A stretch of 57,783 nt of DNA from the NCBI GenBank assembly GCA_021777555.1, contig JAJYDK010000023.1:1-57783 (forward strand), read 5' to 3'. A program made the translations under genes and the position numbers. Position 1 is the stretch's first letter. Every line of letters begins with the position of its first letter. Of this stretch, positions 45,233 through 53,081 are shown piece by piece. Under the pieces are notes generated by a model. The model was not told the DNA's origin. It saw nothing but the letters and a program-made list of their open reading frames with translations, and did no database searches. The DNA is from Pseudomonadota bacterium. GTDB taxonomy: Bacteria > Pseudomonadota > Gammaproteobacteria > Steroidobacterales > Steroidobacteraceae.

Positions 45233-46687
45233 ATGGCTGCTTTGCCCTCATACGAGCCTGGTTCTCGCGCCCGCGCATTTCTAGACAGGATCCAGACCGC
45301 GAAATACGATCGCCAGATCGTCAATGGCCTGCAGAAATTCTTTGACGGTTCCCTGCCCGAGGAGATGCGCTCGCTGTACTCGCATGACGAGCTCGAGGCA
45401 CTTAAGGCCCTGAGAGGCACGCCCCGGGACGTCGAGAAGCGCATGCCCGTGAAAGTGACGAGGCACTATTTCGAGCTCGTTCGGAACAGCCGGGCCCTGC
45501 AGGCTCTGATCAAGGCCAGGCCCGCGGAAACCGATGATTTGGAAGGCGCGCCGGATCCCGGGAGACAGATGGAATACAGCCCGGTCGAAGGAATGATTCA
45601 CAAATACGAGCTCGCGCTTCTGTATGTCGCCTCGACATGCTCGGCCCATTGTCGATTCTGCTACCGCGAGGAGCTCATTGCAAAGAAGGAAATCATCCGG
45701 CCGGACGGGACCGTAGCACCCAAAGGCCTGGCTGATGTAGGCGGCGTCGTGACCTACATCGTCAAGCACAATGAAGAGGTCGCATTGGCCGGGGGCCGCC
45801 ACCCTCTCACTCGGCGCGAGAAGCTGCGTGAGGTCCTGCTATCGGGCGGCGATCCCATGGTTCTCAGTAACGCGAACCTCGGCACGTGGCTCTCCGCGCT
45901 GGCCGAGGCTGGCATCGAGCAGATTCGAATCGGAACCAAGGAACTCGCCTTCTTTCCGGCGCGTTTCGATTCCACCTTCTTCGACATGCTCGACAAATTT
46001 CACGAGGCATATCCCGGAATTGCGCTTCGAATGATGGTGCACTTCAACCATCCCGACGAGTTCCTGGTAAAGAGTGCCGACGGGTCGTACACTGCGGACC
46101 CCGACGGCGGGCTCGTCTGGGTCAGCGAGACAAAGCGCGCCGTCAAGGAATTCGCGAAGCGCAATTGGATAACGATCGATAACCAAGCCCCCATCATCCG
46201 TGGAATCAACAACGACCCGGACGCATTGCGCATCATGCAGCGGGAGCTGAGGCGCAACAGAATCGAGAATCACTACTTCTTCTGCGGACGGGACATCATA
46301 GGTCATCGCGCATTCAATGTGCCGATCGAAGAGGCATGGCGCGTTCTCAATGAATCCCAGAAGGGCCTGTCAGGTGTCGAGGGTCACGCGCGCCTGTCTA
46401 TTACCCACTACAAGGGAAAGACAGAGGTGGTCGCCGTCACGAACGAGCCCCTCGCCGGCGTGCCTGGCGGCCAATCGGGCGTCATTATCTTCAAGCTTCT
46501 GCGCAGCGCCAAGGATGCACCCTTGAAAGGAAAGGTGGCCATCGCGGGGCGAAACCCCGAGGCAATCTGGTTCAGTGGATATGCCGATCGTGTGATATTC
46601 GACGAACTAGGTCTATTCACCGAATACATCGAGATTGCGCGCAAGCAGCGGACAGCCGCCTCGGAGCTCACGGAATCGTTGGTCTAA
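45233..46687 (+). CDS. KamA-family radical SAM aminomutase, probably for an acidic amino acid
   Basis: 484 aa. The SAM cluster ligands are C136, C140 and C143 (CSAHCRFCYRE). The lysine 2,3-aminomutase core is recognisable: VLLSGGDPMVLSNANL, MMVHFNHPDEF, DNQAPIIRGINND and the Lys near THYKGKTEVV where LAM binds PLP. The two Asp residues that hold the side-chain ammonium of lysine in LAM (Asp293, Asp330 in Clostridium) are not conserved. The first position aligns with Arg353 (FFCGRDIIG) and the second with an uncharged residue. An Arg there suits a side-chain carboxylate, as in glutamate 2,3-aminomutase. I infer 2-aminoadipate as the possible substrate. AGAAGG lies 8 nt ahead of ATG 45233; an in-frame ATG at 45206 is the alternative start. 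Next come ferredoxin and aminotransferase genes. Confidence 0.75.
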   Translation: MAALPSYEPGSRARAFLDRIQTAKYDRQIVNGLQKFFDGSLPEEMRSLYSHDELEALKALRGTPRDVEKRMPVKVTRHYFELVRNSRALQALIKARPAETDDLEGAPDPGRQMEYSPVEGMIHKYELALLYVASTCSAHCRFCYREELIAKKEIIRPDGTVAPKGLADVGGVVTYIVKHNEEVALAGGRHPLTRREKLREVLLSGGDPMVLSNANLGTWLSALAEAGIEQIRIGTKELAFFPARFDSTFFDMLDKFHEAYPGIALRMMVHFNHPDEFLVKSADGSYTADPDGGLVWVSETKRAVKEFAKRNWITIDNQAPIIRGINNDPDALRIMQRELRRNRIENHYFFCGRDIIGHRAFNVPIEEAWRVLNESQKGLSGVEGHARLSITHYKGKTEVVAVTNEPLAGVPGGQSGVIIFKLLRSAKDAPLKGKVAIAGRNPEAIWFSGYADRVIFDELGLFTEYIEIARKQRTAASELTESLV

Positions 46688-46706
46688 AGCGGGACGGTAG
46701 ACGACA

Positions 46707-47036
46707 ATGACTTTCGTGGTGGTTGAAGGCTGCATTCTTTGCAAGCACACTGACTGCGTCAGCGAGTGTCCCGTCGACTGTTTCTACGAAGGTCCTAACT
46801 TTCTGGTAATCCACCCCGACGAGTGCATCGACTGCGGCCTGTGCGTGCCGGTTTGCCCCGAGAAAGCGATCTATCAGGATACGAAAGTACCGCCTGAACA
46901 ATCGGCATTCATCGACCTAAACCGCGAGCTCGCGCAAGCATGGGTACCGATCACCAAAAAGAAAGCTTCTCTACCAGATGCCTCAAAATGGAGCGGCGTT
47001 CCCGCAAAACTGAAGTATCTCGAGCGTAAAACATGA
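46707..47036 (+). CDS. fdxA: 7Fe ferredoxin FdxA ([3Fe-4S][4Fe-4S])
   Basis: 109 aa. The motif [17 protein letters not shown] for the 3Fe and one 4Fe ligand, [21 protein letters not shown], and VPVCPEKAI complete the bacterial FdxA pattern; the tail with [11 protein letters not shown] is also standard. It probably supplies the electron that reduces the radical SAM cluster of the upstream aminomutase. It overlaps the aminotransferase gene by ATGA, so the three genes form one operon. A second FdxA is expected elsewhere in the genome. Confidence 0.9.
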   Translation: MTFVVVEGCILCKHTDCVSECPVDCFYEGPNFLVIHPDECIDCGLCVPVCPEKAIYQDTKVPPEQSAFIDLNRELAQAWVPITKKKASLPDASKWSGVPAKLKYLERKT

Positions 47037-48358
47037 CGGCACCAGAACCCGATATTCCGGCAGCTTACGCCAAATCTGCCACATTCTTTGGCCGCGCCCA
47101 GAAAGTACTGGCAGGCGGTGCGAGCCGGGACACCGTGCTGCGCACTCCACATCCGATCTACGCCGCTGAAGCGAGAGGCTCCTATATCACAGACGTCGAC
47201 GGGCGGCGCTATGTTGACTTTGTCAACAATATGGCATCCCTGATCCACGGTCATGCGTATCCACCTGTCGTAGAAGCAGTCATGGCGCAGTTGCAGCGTG
47301 GGACGGCATACACCTTCGCTTCGACGACGGAGGTTATCTATGCCGAGCATATGGTATCCCGGTCACGCGCATTTGAACGCATTCGATTCGTCAACTCCGG
47401 CACCGAGGCAGTGATGGCGATGTTGAAGGCCGCGCGCGCGTACACTGGGCGGCCCAAGATCGCCAAGGTTGAGGGCGCCTACCACGGCTCTTACGACTAT
47501 GCGGAAGTCAGTCAGAATGCGAATCCGGGCAATTGGGGAAGGGAGGACGCTCCGGTTTCGGTCCGACTGTCCTCCGGAACGCCCCAATCCGTCTTGGATG
47601 ACATGGTTGTCATACCAATCAACCAGCCAGATGCGGCGACGCGCATCCTTGACATGCACCGTGACTCGATCGCAGGCATTCTGATCGACCCCATCCCTCA
47701 CCGGGTCGGACTGTTCGAAGCGGATTCCGCCTTTGTCGAGCGCCTCGGCGCATGGGCAAAGACCGCCGGAGCACTTCTGCTGTTCGACGAGGTCATCACC
47801 TTCCGTACGGAATATGGAGGCGCTCAGCAGCGCTTCAACGTTGCCCCCGATCTGACGGCTCTTGGGAAAATAATTGGTGGGGGTTTCCCAGTCGGCGCGA
47901 TTGCTGGAAGAGCGGACGTGATGTCGGTGTTTGCTGCCAACGGTGGACCTGCGCGCCTGCCGATGTCCGGGACATTCAACGCGAATCCGATCACCATGAC
48001 AGCCGGTCGCGTCGCCATGGAACATTTCGATGCCGCGGCAGTGAGACGACTCAACGCCCTGGGCGATGCCACACGAGCGATGCTTCGGGAGCTGATTACT
48101 GAGCTTGGCGCGGAAGCGAGCGTCACCGGCGCAGGCTCGATGTTTCGGTTTCATTTTTCCTCTCAGGCGCCCACCAGCTACCGCACTGCATATCTGGATA
48201 AGCAGAAGAAGGCCCGTCTCGTGCGATTTCTGAGCGACCTCTTGGATCAGGGTGTGATGCTTGCCGACACTGGTGCCGGCATGCTCTCCACCGTCATGAG
48301 AGAGGAAGAAGTGGATAGGTTGCGGCGCGCGGCTCGCTACAGTTTGCAGAAGCAATAA
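47033..48358 (+). CDS. class III (HemL-like) aminotransferase, beta-amino-acid type
   Basis: 441 aa. The PLP Lys279 is in [20 protein letters not shown], and [15 protein letters not shown] carries the PLP-pyridine Asp. The N-terminus and the [22 protein letters not shown] region are those of glutamate-1-semialdehyde aminomutases, a branch that also holds beta-phenylalanine and other beta-amino-acid aminotransferases of similar length. A gene for haem synthesis would not be expected behind an aminomutase and ferredoxin. It most likely converts the beta-amino acid made by the KamA-like enzyme to a 3-oxo acid; 3-aminoadipate to 3-oxoadipate is the version that would connect to pcaIJF, by inference. 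Confidence 0.8.
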   Translation: MTAPEPDIPAAYAKSATFFGRAQKVLAGGASRDTVLRTPHPIYAAEARGSYITDVDGRRYVDFVNNMASLIHGHAYPPVVEAVMAQLQRGTAYTFASTTEVIYAEHMVSRSRAFERIRFVNSGTEAVMAMLKAARAYTGRPKIAKVEGAYHGSYDYAEVSQNANPGNWGREDAPVSVRLSSGTPQSVLDDMVVIPINQPDAATRILDMHRDSIAGILIDPIPHRVGLFEADSAFVERLGAWAKTAGALLLFDEVITFRTEYGGAQQRFNVAPDLTALGKIIGGGFPVGAIAGRADVMSVFAANGGPARLPMSGTFNANPITMTAGRVAMEHFDAAAVRRLNALGDATRAMLRELITELGAEASVTGAGSMFRFHFSSQAPTSYRTAYLDKQKKARLVRFLSDLLDQGVMLADTGAGMLSTVMREEEVDRLRRAARYSLQKQ

Positions 48359-48466
48359 ATCCATATCTGCGTTTGCCGCAAGCCGTGCGGGCGGCCTGGA
48401 TCATTGTAAGCATACCAGCGCTTACAGGCTAGCGGCGTAGCCTGACGATCGGCATTAGGCTGGTGC

Positions 48467-48856
48467 ATGAAGCACCAGAAGAACGCGAGCTCGGCGCGTA
48501 AACCGAGCACCCCAGGTCGGAAGATTTGTCGACGCGGCGCTGCTGAGTGGCGTCGGTGGCTGGCTCGGTATGAGCGCGGCGGTCTTTCGCAGAGGGCGTT
48601 CTGCGCTCGGCACGGCCTGGCCCTCTCGACGCTCACGTACTGGCGGCGACGGGAACGAAATAGGGCCGCCGGCCAGTCGGCATCCTTCGTGGAAGTGCCG
48701 CAGCCGGCCATGCTCACCGTGCGGTCACCGATGGCGGACACGGGGGTACTCATCGAGCTACCCGGTGGGGTTCGGCTCGAGGTCTCGCAGGCCACGGACC
48801 CGAAGTGGCTGGCAGCGCTGCTGCGGGAGCTGGGGACAGTGGCATGTTCGCGCTGA
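48467..48856 (+). CDS. tnpA: IS66 TnpA
   Basis: 129 aa. An IS3/IS66-type HTH is seen in AEWRRWLARYERGGLSQRAFCARHGL, followed by LALSTLTYWRRRER and the VRLEVSQATDPKWLAALLREL tail typical of IS66 OrfA. It overlaps tnpB by 13 nt. It is intact, though the rest of the element is broken. Confidence 0.82.
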   Translation: MKHQKNASSARKPSTPGRKICRRGAAEWRRWLARYERGGLSQRAFCARHGLALSTLTYWRRRERNRAAGQSASFVEVPQPAMLTVRSPMADTGVLIELPGGVRLEVSQATDPKWLAALLRELGTVACSR

Positions 48857-49220
48857 ACCGCACCACACGCCTGTTTCTGAAGGTCGGAGCGACGGATCTG
48901 CGTCTCGGATTCGATGCCTGTATGGCCAGGTGGTCTCGATCCTCCGGCAGAACGTCCTCTCGGGCCACGTTTTCGGGTTCTGCAACCGAGCGCGCACCAA
49001 GGTGAAATTGCTGATGTTCGATGGGTCGGGGCTGTGGGTGTGCGCGAAGCGGCTCGAGGGCTGCCGATTTGCCTGGCCGCAGAGTGGGGAGTCGGAGATC
49101 GACGTCCTGGCGCTGCAGGCGGTGCTCTCGGGCTTTGAGCTCAAGGCGCGTCGGCACTGGTACCGAAGGCCGTTGCCTGGAGCACGTGCGCCAGAGCCCG
49201 AAAATTCCTCATCGACATAA
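48844..49220 (+). pseudogene. tnpB: IS66 TnpB, frameshifted
   Basis: The start MFALNRTTRLFLKVGATDLR is followed by a frame change near 48919; the rest reads LYGQVVSILRQNVLSGHVFGF, then LLMFDGSGLWVCAKRLE to a TAA at 49220. One inserted C would restore LGFDALYGQV, so a single-base deletion is the cause. TnpB is otherwise complete (about 115 codons). Confidence 0.78.
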
Positions 49221-49257
49221 CACGCGGCGTTCGTGTTGGGATATACTCGAGACCGAC

Positions 49258-50270
49258 GTGAACGCCGGTCTCTCTACCGCCTCTGCCGAAGAACTCGCCG
49301 CGCTGCGCGCGCAGATCGAGTCGCTGCAGAGCCTGCTGCGGAACCGACAGATCGAGGCGGACCGCAAAACACATCAGCTCCGCGAGCTCGAGACGACTCT
49401 GAAGATCGAGACGTTCGCCCGGGAGCGGGCGAAGACGAAGCTGCAGGACCTGCTGCGGCGGCTTTATGGGCTGAAGAGCGAGCAGTTGAGCGCTGATCAG
49501 CTGAAGCTTCTCATCGAGCCGCTGGAAGCCGACGAGCAGCTGCTGCAAGAGAGGCCGCCCGCCCCGGCGGTGGCTGCGAAGGAGAAGCCCGCCCGCAAGG
49601 GCGGCGGACGCCGCAAAGCGCCTGAGCATCTGCCGATCGAGCGCATCGAGATCGATCTGCCGGAGGCCGAGAAGGCGGGCTTAGTGCGCATCCGCGAGGA
49701 AATCACCGAAGAGCTCGACTACCAGCCGAGCCAGTTCATCCGCCGTCACTACGTGCGCTTCGTGTACGCCGATCCGAAGATGCAGACGGCCCCGAAGATG
49801 CCGCCGCTTCCCCCGAGGGTCATCCCGCAGGCGGGCATTGGCGTGGGACTGCTGATGCACCTGCTGGTGAACAAATATACCGACCACCTTCCCCTTTACC
49901 GCCAGGAGCAGATCGCCGCGCGTGTCGGGGTCGAGCTGCCCAGGCAGAATCTGTGCCGCTGGGTCGAGCACTCGGCGCTACTGCTGCGCACGATCCATGA
50001 TCGATTGCGCGAGCGGATCCTCGCAAGCGGCTATGTCCAGGTCGATGAGACACCGGTGAAGGTCTTGGACCCGGACCGCGGCGGTCATGCGGCCCAGGCG
50101 TACCTGTGGACGTACCTCTCGCCGCTGTCGTAGGTGATCGTCTTTGACTTCGATCTGTCGCGCAGCCGCGGGAACCTGCGTGAGTTCTTCCCGCCAGACT
50201 GGCGCGGGGTGCTGCAGTCTGACGGCTACGAGGCGTACGCCCCGCTCTCGCGGCCGATCCGGCGGATCGT
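49258..50270 (+). pseudogene. tnpC: IS66 TnpC transposase, nonsense and 3'-truncated
   Basis: From GTG 49258 the frame shows the leucine-zipper region (AEELAALRAQIESLQSLL), the zinc-finger-like linker, and the catalytic domain start (YVQVDETPVKVLDPDRG). A TAG at 50131-50133 interrupts LSPLS-stop-VIVFDFDLSRSR, after which the same frame continues with LQSDGYEAYAPL until about 50270. The remaining third with the DDE Glu is gone. It cannot encode an active transposase. Confidence 0.78.
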
Positions 50271-50372
50271 CTTGCGATCCACCCCGGTCATGCGCTCGAT
50301 CTCGCGCTGGCTGGTCTGGCGGCCGAGCAGCGTCTGCACCGTAATCCGTAAATGCGGCTTCAAGACGTTCAA
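50251..50372 (-). pseudogene. istA: IS21 IstA 5' fragment
   Basis: Read from TTG 50372 on the minus strand: LKPHLRITVQTLLGRQT then SQREIERMTGVDRKTIRR, the N-terminal HTH of IS21-type IstA. It stops at the junction with the IS66 tnpC fragment near 50251-50270, so the two elements have truncated each other. Confidence 0.65.
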
Positions 50373-50741
50373 CTCCCGCCCCCCGTGCAAAAGGGAGCAG
50401 CGTAACGTCCGCCGCCGTCGAGCCCCGGGCGCCGACCGGCGCCCCGCTCAGTTCAGGGGTGGGGGATTTTCAAGCGGCCCCGAGGGGCGTGGAGTTGAAC
50501 CCGAGCCAAAACCTGTCAAATTACCCCGGAAAAGCAGCCGTCACTTCGCCGGATTCAGGCCAATTTGGACAGCAGTGGCCAACTGTCGTAATCTTAATGG
50601 TGGACGCGTCCGCCCCATTCAAGTGGTTGCTTGCGCTCTCATTTTGGCACATCTGATGCCGTCAAGGGGTAGGGGCGTCCATCCCATTGCTTACGCTCTG
50701 GTGTCGTTGCTTGGCAAAAGATGATCCCATCCGGCAACACC
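50373..50741. other. noncoding end region of the IS21 remnant
   Basis: Contains two related blocks about 75 nt apart, GGACGCGTCCGCCCCATT near 50602 and GGGGCGTCCATCCCATT near 50674, which may be the multiple transposase sites found at IS21 termini. The exact outer end was not identified. Confidence 0.4.
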
Positions 50742-50770
50742 TTGCATCGTTACGACGATAGTCGTAGACT
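50742..50770 (+). promoter_or_regulatory. BlaI-controlled promoter with operator inside
   Basis: TTGCAT (50742-50747) and TAGACT (50765-50770) are spaced by 17 nt. The dyad TACGACGATAGTCGTA (50751-50766) fills the spacer and overlaps the -10, resembling the TACA/TGTA-type operators of BlaI/MecI. Transcription would start near 50777, which is the ATG of the repressor gene, so the mRNA may be leaderless. Confidence 0.6.
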
Positions 50771-50776
50771 GAGCCC

Positions 50777-51172
50777 ATGACACGCTATCGCCTGCCGGCC
50801 GATGACCTGGAATATGCCGTGCTCGCCACGCTTTGGGAACTCGGCAGCGCCTCGGTGCGAGAACTCCACGAGCAGATTGGCGTCCCGCAGGACCTCGTGT
50901 ACACCACCACCGCCAAGGTGGTCGACCGGCTGCGCGAGAAGGGGCTGATTCAACGCCAGCGAAAGGGCGCGGCGTTCCTGTATCAGTCCCGTGTCGCGCG
51001 CGATGAGGTCGAGCGCGCCAGAGCGCGCAACGCGCTCACTCGTCTGCTGGGGTCGACGCCGCGCGCGGCCGTGGCGGCGCTCGTGGAAGCGGTCGATGAC
51101 ATCGATCCGACCCTGCTGACCGAGCTCGAGCAGGCGCTTGCCGCACGCAGGAAGGCGAAGCATGGGGCGTGA
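50777..51172 (+). CDS. BlaI/MecI/CopY-family repressor
   Basis: 131 aa. The winged helix (LEYAVLATLWELGSASVRELHEQIG, then TTTAKVVDRLREKGLIQRQRKGAAFLYQ) and the C-terminal dimerisation tail are complete. It should repress its own promoter at 50742-50770. Members respond to beta-lactams through an M56 sensor-peptidase (BlaR1/MecR1) or to copper (CopY). Here it is followed by an M56 peptidase and an RND pump, and no beta-lactamase gene is present. Confidence 0.86.
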   Translation: MTRYRLPADDLEYAVLATLWELGSASVRELHEQIGVPQDLVYTTTAKVVDRLREKGLIQRQRKGAAFLYQSRVARDEVERARARNALTRLLGSTPRAAVAALVEAVDDIDPTLLTELEQALAARRKAKHGA

Positions 51173-52058
51173 AACGCTCGTCACCCTGTTGATCATGATT
51201 TGCGGCGGCTTGCTGCTTCAGCTGCTCGCGGCGTGGCCTTCGGGCGTGGCCGCGGACGCCGATCCCGCGGCTCTCGAGCGGCAAGCCTGGCTCGCGTTGT
51301 GCCGGCCCGTCGCGTTCGTGCTGATGAGCATGTCTTGGCTCATCGGCTGGGCCCTCATCGAGCCCGATCCGGTGCGAGATCCGCTCGATCCGGGCGTCGT
51401 GCTCTTGCTGTGGCTGCCGTTCGGGCTGCTGTTTGCGCGGGCAGCCGTGCGGGCGGCCTGGTCGCTCGTGCGTGAGTTCCCCGAGTGCGGCGTGTCGACT
51501 TTCGGCCTCCTGCAGCCCCGGGTGGTGTTTTCCCCCTTTCTCGCCCGTCGGCTCGATGAGCCGGAGATCCGCGCTGCATTGGCACATGAGCGCGCACACG
51601 CACGCCACAGGGATCCGCTGCGCATCTGGGCGGCACAGATCATCACGGATCTGCAGTGGCCCTGGCCGCAGGCGCAGCGGCGGCTGTTCCACTGGCTCGA
51701 GGCGCTTGAGCTGGCCCGCGACGAGGAGGCGCGCCGCGAGGGCATCGCGGGAACGGACCTGGCGGCCGCTGTACTGGCGTCCATGCGCTTTATCGGAGAA
51801 TTGCCCGCGAAACAGCAGACGCGACTTGCGGGTACGCAGCTCGTGCACGCCAGACTGATTGGCAATGAGAAGACCCTCCGGCACAGAGTTTCGCGGTTGC
51901 TTGCGCCGTTGCCTGTCCCATCCGGGGCCGTACCCCTGAAGCTCATCGGTCTGCGGCGAACGCTCTTGCTGCTCACCCCGCTGATGCTGGCCGCGATGCT
52001 GCTGGGAGTCGTTTACGGCCAGCGAATCATGCAACCCCTGCTTGGACTGACATCATGA
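51162..52058 (+). CDS. M56-family membrane metallopeptidase (BlaR1-like, without sensor domain)
   Basis: 298 aa with membrane segments at about 7-24, 45-65 and 78-95 and a last one near 275-293. The zinc motif HERAH lies at 142-146. The penicillin-binding sensor domain of BlaR1/MecR1 is absent. M56 peptidases cleave the BlaI-type repressor when activated. It overlaps the repressor gene by 11 nt and the adaptor gene by ATGA; GGAAGG precedes the ATG. The signal it senses is unknown. Confidence 0.82.
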   Translation: MGRETLVTLLIMICGGLLLQLLAAWPSGVAADADPAALERQAWLALCRPVAFVLMSMSWLIGWALIEPDPVRDPLDPGVVLLLWLPFGLLFARAAVRAAWSLVREFPECGVSTFGLLQPRVVFSPFLARRLDEPEIRAALAHERAHARHRDPLRIWAAQIITDLQWPWPQAQRRLFHWLEALELARDEEARREGIAGTDLAAAVLASMRFIGELPAKQQTRLAGTQLVHARLIGNEKTLRHRVSRLLAPLPVPSGAVPLKLIGLRRTLLLLTPLMLAAMLLGVVYGQRIMQPLLGLTS

Positions 52059-53074
52059 CCCAGCATGTTTGCCGGCACGTCGCGCTTGCTGCTGCCTTGT
52101 GTGGTGTGGCCGCAACCGCCGCCGCAGCTTCGAGCGTTTCGATGAGCGGTACGATCGTCGCGCGAGCGCAATCGGTCGCACAGCAGTATCGGGCCTATGG
52201 CCAGGTGCAACCGGTGGCGGTCACGAACGTGAACGCGGTTGAGGCTGGCACGGTGAGCCGCCTGGTGTTGCCGGGCGAGCGGGTGAAGGCGAGGCAGGTG
52301 CTCGGGATCCTCGCCGGTCCGCAGGCCGAAGCGCTGCTGGCCGAGCGCCGTGGCGCGCTGCGCGCGGCCGCCTTGCAGCTGGCGGCTGACCGCAGCAAGC
52401 TTGTCGCGAGTCTCGTGACCCGCCAAATGGTCGCGGCGGATCAGGCCGCTTATGATCGTGCACGCGGTCAACTGCAGGTGGCGCTGCAGACCCTGACGCT
52501 GCGTGCGCCCGCCGAAGGGGATGTGTTGGCGGTCGATGCGGCGGACGGTGAGCAGGTCGCCACGGGTCAGCCCATCCTCACGTTGCAGACAGGCCGGCCG
52601 AAGCTGAAAGCGACCTACTACGGGTCGGATGCACTCGCGATTCGCCCCGGTATGACCGGAGAATTCCGTCCGGTCTCGGGAGAGGCAGTGCCGGTGCGGG
52701 TGCTGACGGTCTCCCGGGCGCTTGGACCGGATGGGGGAGAGCAGGTCTGGTTGTCTCCGCGGGCCGCGAGTGGCGGAGAAGGTGCGCGATTGGCTTCCTG
52801 GCGCAGCGGACTGTGGGGGACGGTGACGCTGAACGGTGCAACCCGATCCATGGTGGCGATACCGAGCCGCGCACTGATCCTCGATCGGGCGCAATGGTGG
52901 GTGCTGGTGCGCACCGGGCACGGCAATCATCGGCAGAGGGTCTTGCCGGGACCGTCACGCGGCTGGATGACCTTCATTGCGCAAGGACTCGAACCCGGTG
53001 CGCACGTCGTGGTGCAGAACGCGTACCTCGAGTTCTTCCGCGGCATCGCCAGCCAATACACGCCGCCGGACTGA
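52055..53074 (+). CDS. RND efflux periplasmic adaptor
   Basis: 339 aa with a signal peptide ending in ATAAAASS. The barrel-sandwich/lipoyl halves (VNAVEAGTVSRLVLPGERVKARQVLGIL and LRAPAEGDVLAVDAADGEQVATGQPIL) and a hairpin between them are visible. No metal-binding Cys or His cluster is seen. It would connect the permease encoded next with the TolC-family channel. The start overlaps the M56 gene stop by ATGA. Confidence 0.82.
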   Translation: MTQHVCRHVALAAALCGVAATAAAASSVSMSGTIVARAQSVAQQYRAYGQVQPVAVTNVNAVEAGTVSRLVLPGERVKARQVLGILAGPQAEALLAERRGALRAAALQLAADRSKLVASLVTRQMVAADQAAYDRARGQLQVALQTLTLRAPAEGDVLAVDAADGEQVATGQPILTLQTGRPKLKATYYGSDALAIRPGMTGEFRPVSGEAVPVRVLTVSRALGPDGGEQVWLSPRAASGGEGARLASWRSGLWGTVTLNGATRSMVAIPSRALILDRAQWWVLVRTGHGNHRQRVLPGPSRGWMTFIAQGLEPGAHVVVQNAYLEFFRGIASQYTPPD

Positions 53075-53081
53075 GCTCGCA

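Larger units (their letters stand above)
48406..50270 (+). mobile_element. IS66-family insertion sequence, 3'-truncated
   Basis: The left end begins GTAAGC at 48406, as IS66 termini do, and is followed by tnpA, tnpB and tnpC in the usual order. The right end is missing: tnpC runs into an opposite-strand IS21 fragment at about 50255-50270. tnpB carries a frameshift and tnpC a nonsense codon, so the element is dead. Confidence 0.75.

Noticed and set aside
45233-46687. Straightforward call of lysine 2,3-aminomutase
   Set aside because: The residues that bind the lysine side-chain ammonium are not conserved, so I kept only the family name.
47033-48358. Glutamate-1-semialdehyde aminomutase (hemL) for haem synthesis
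   Set aside because: The gene is translationally coupled to FdxA and a radical SAM aminomutase, and the same branch includes beta-amino-acid aminotransferases.
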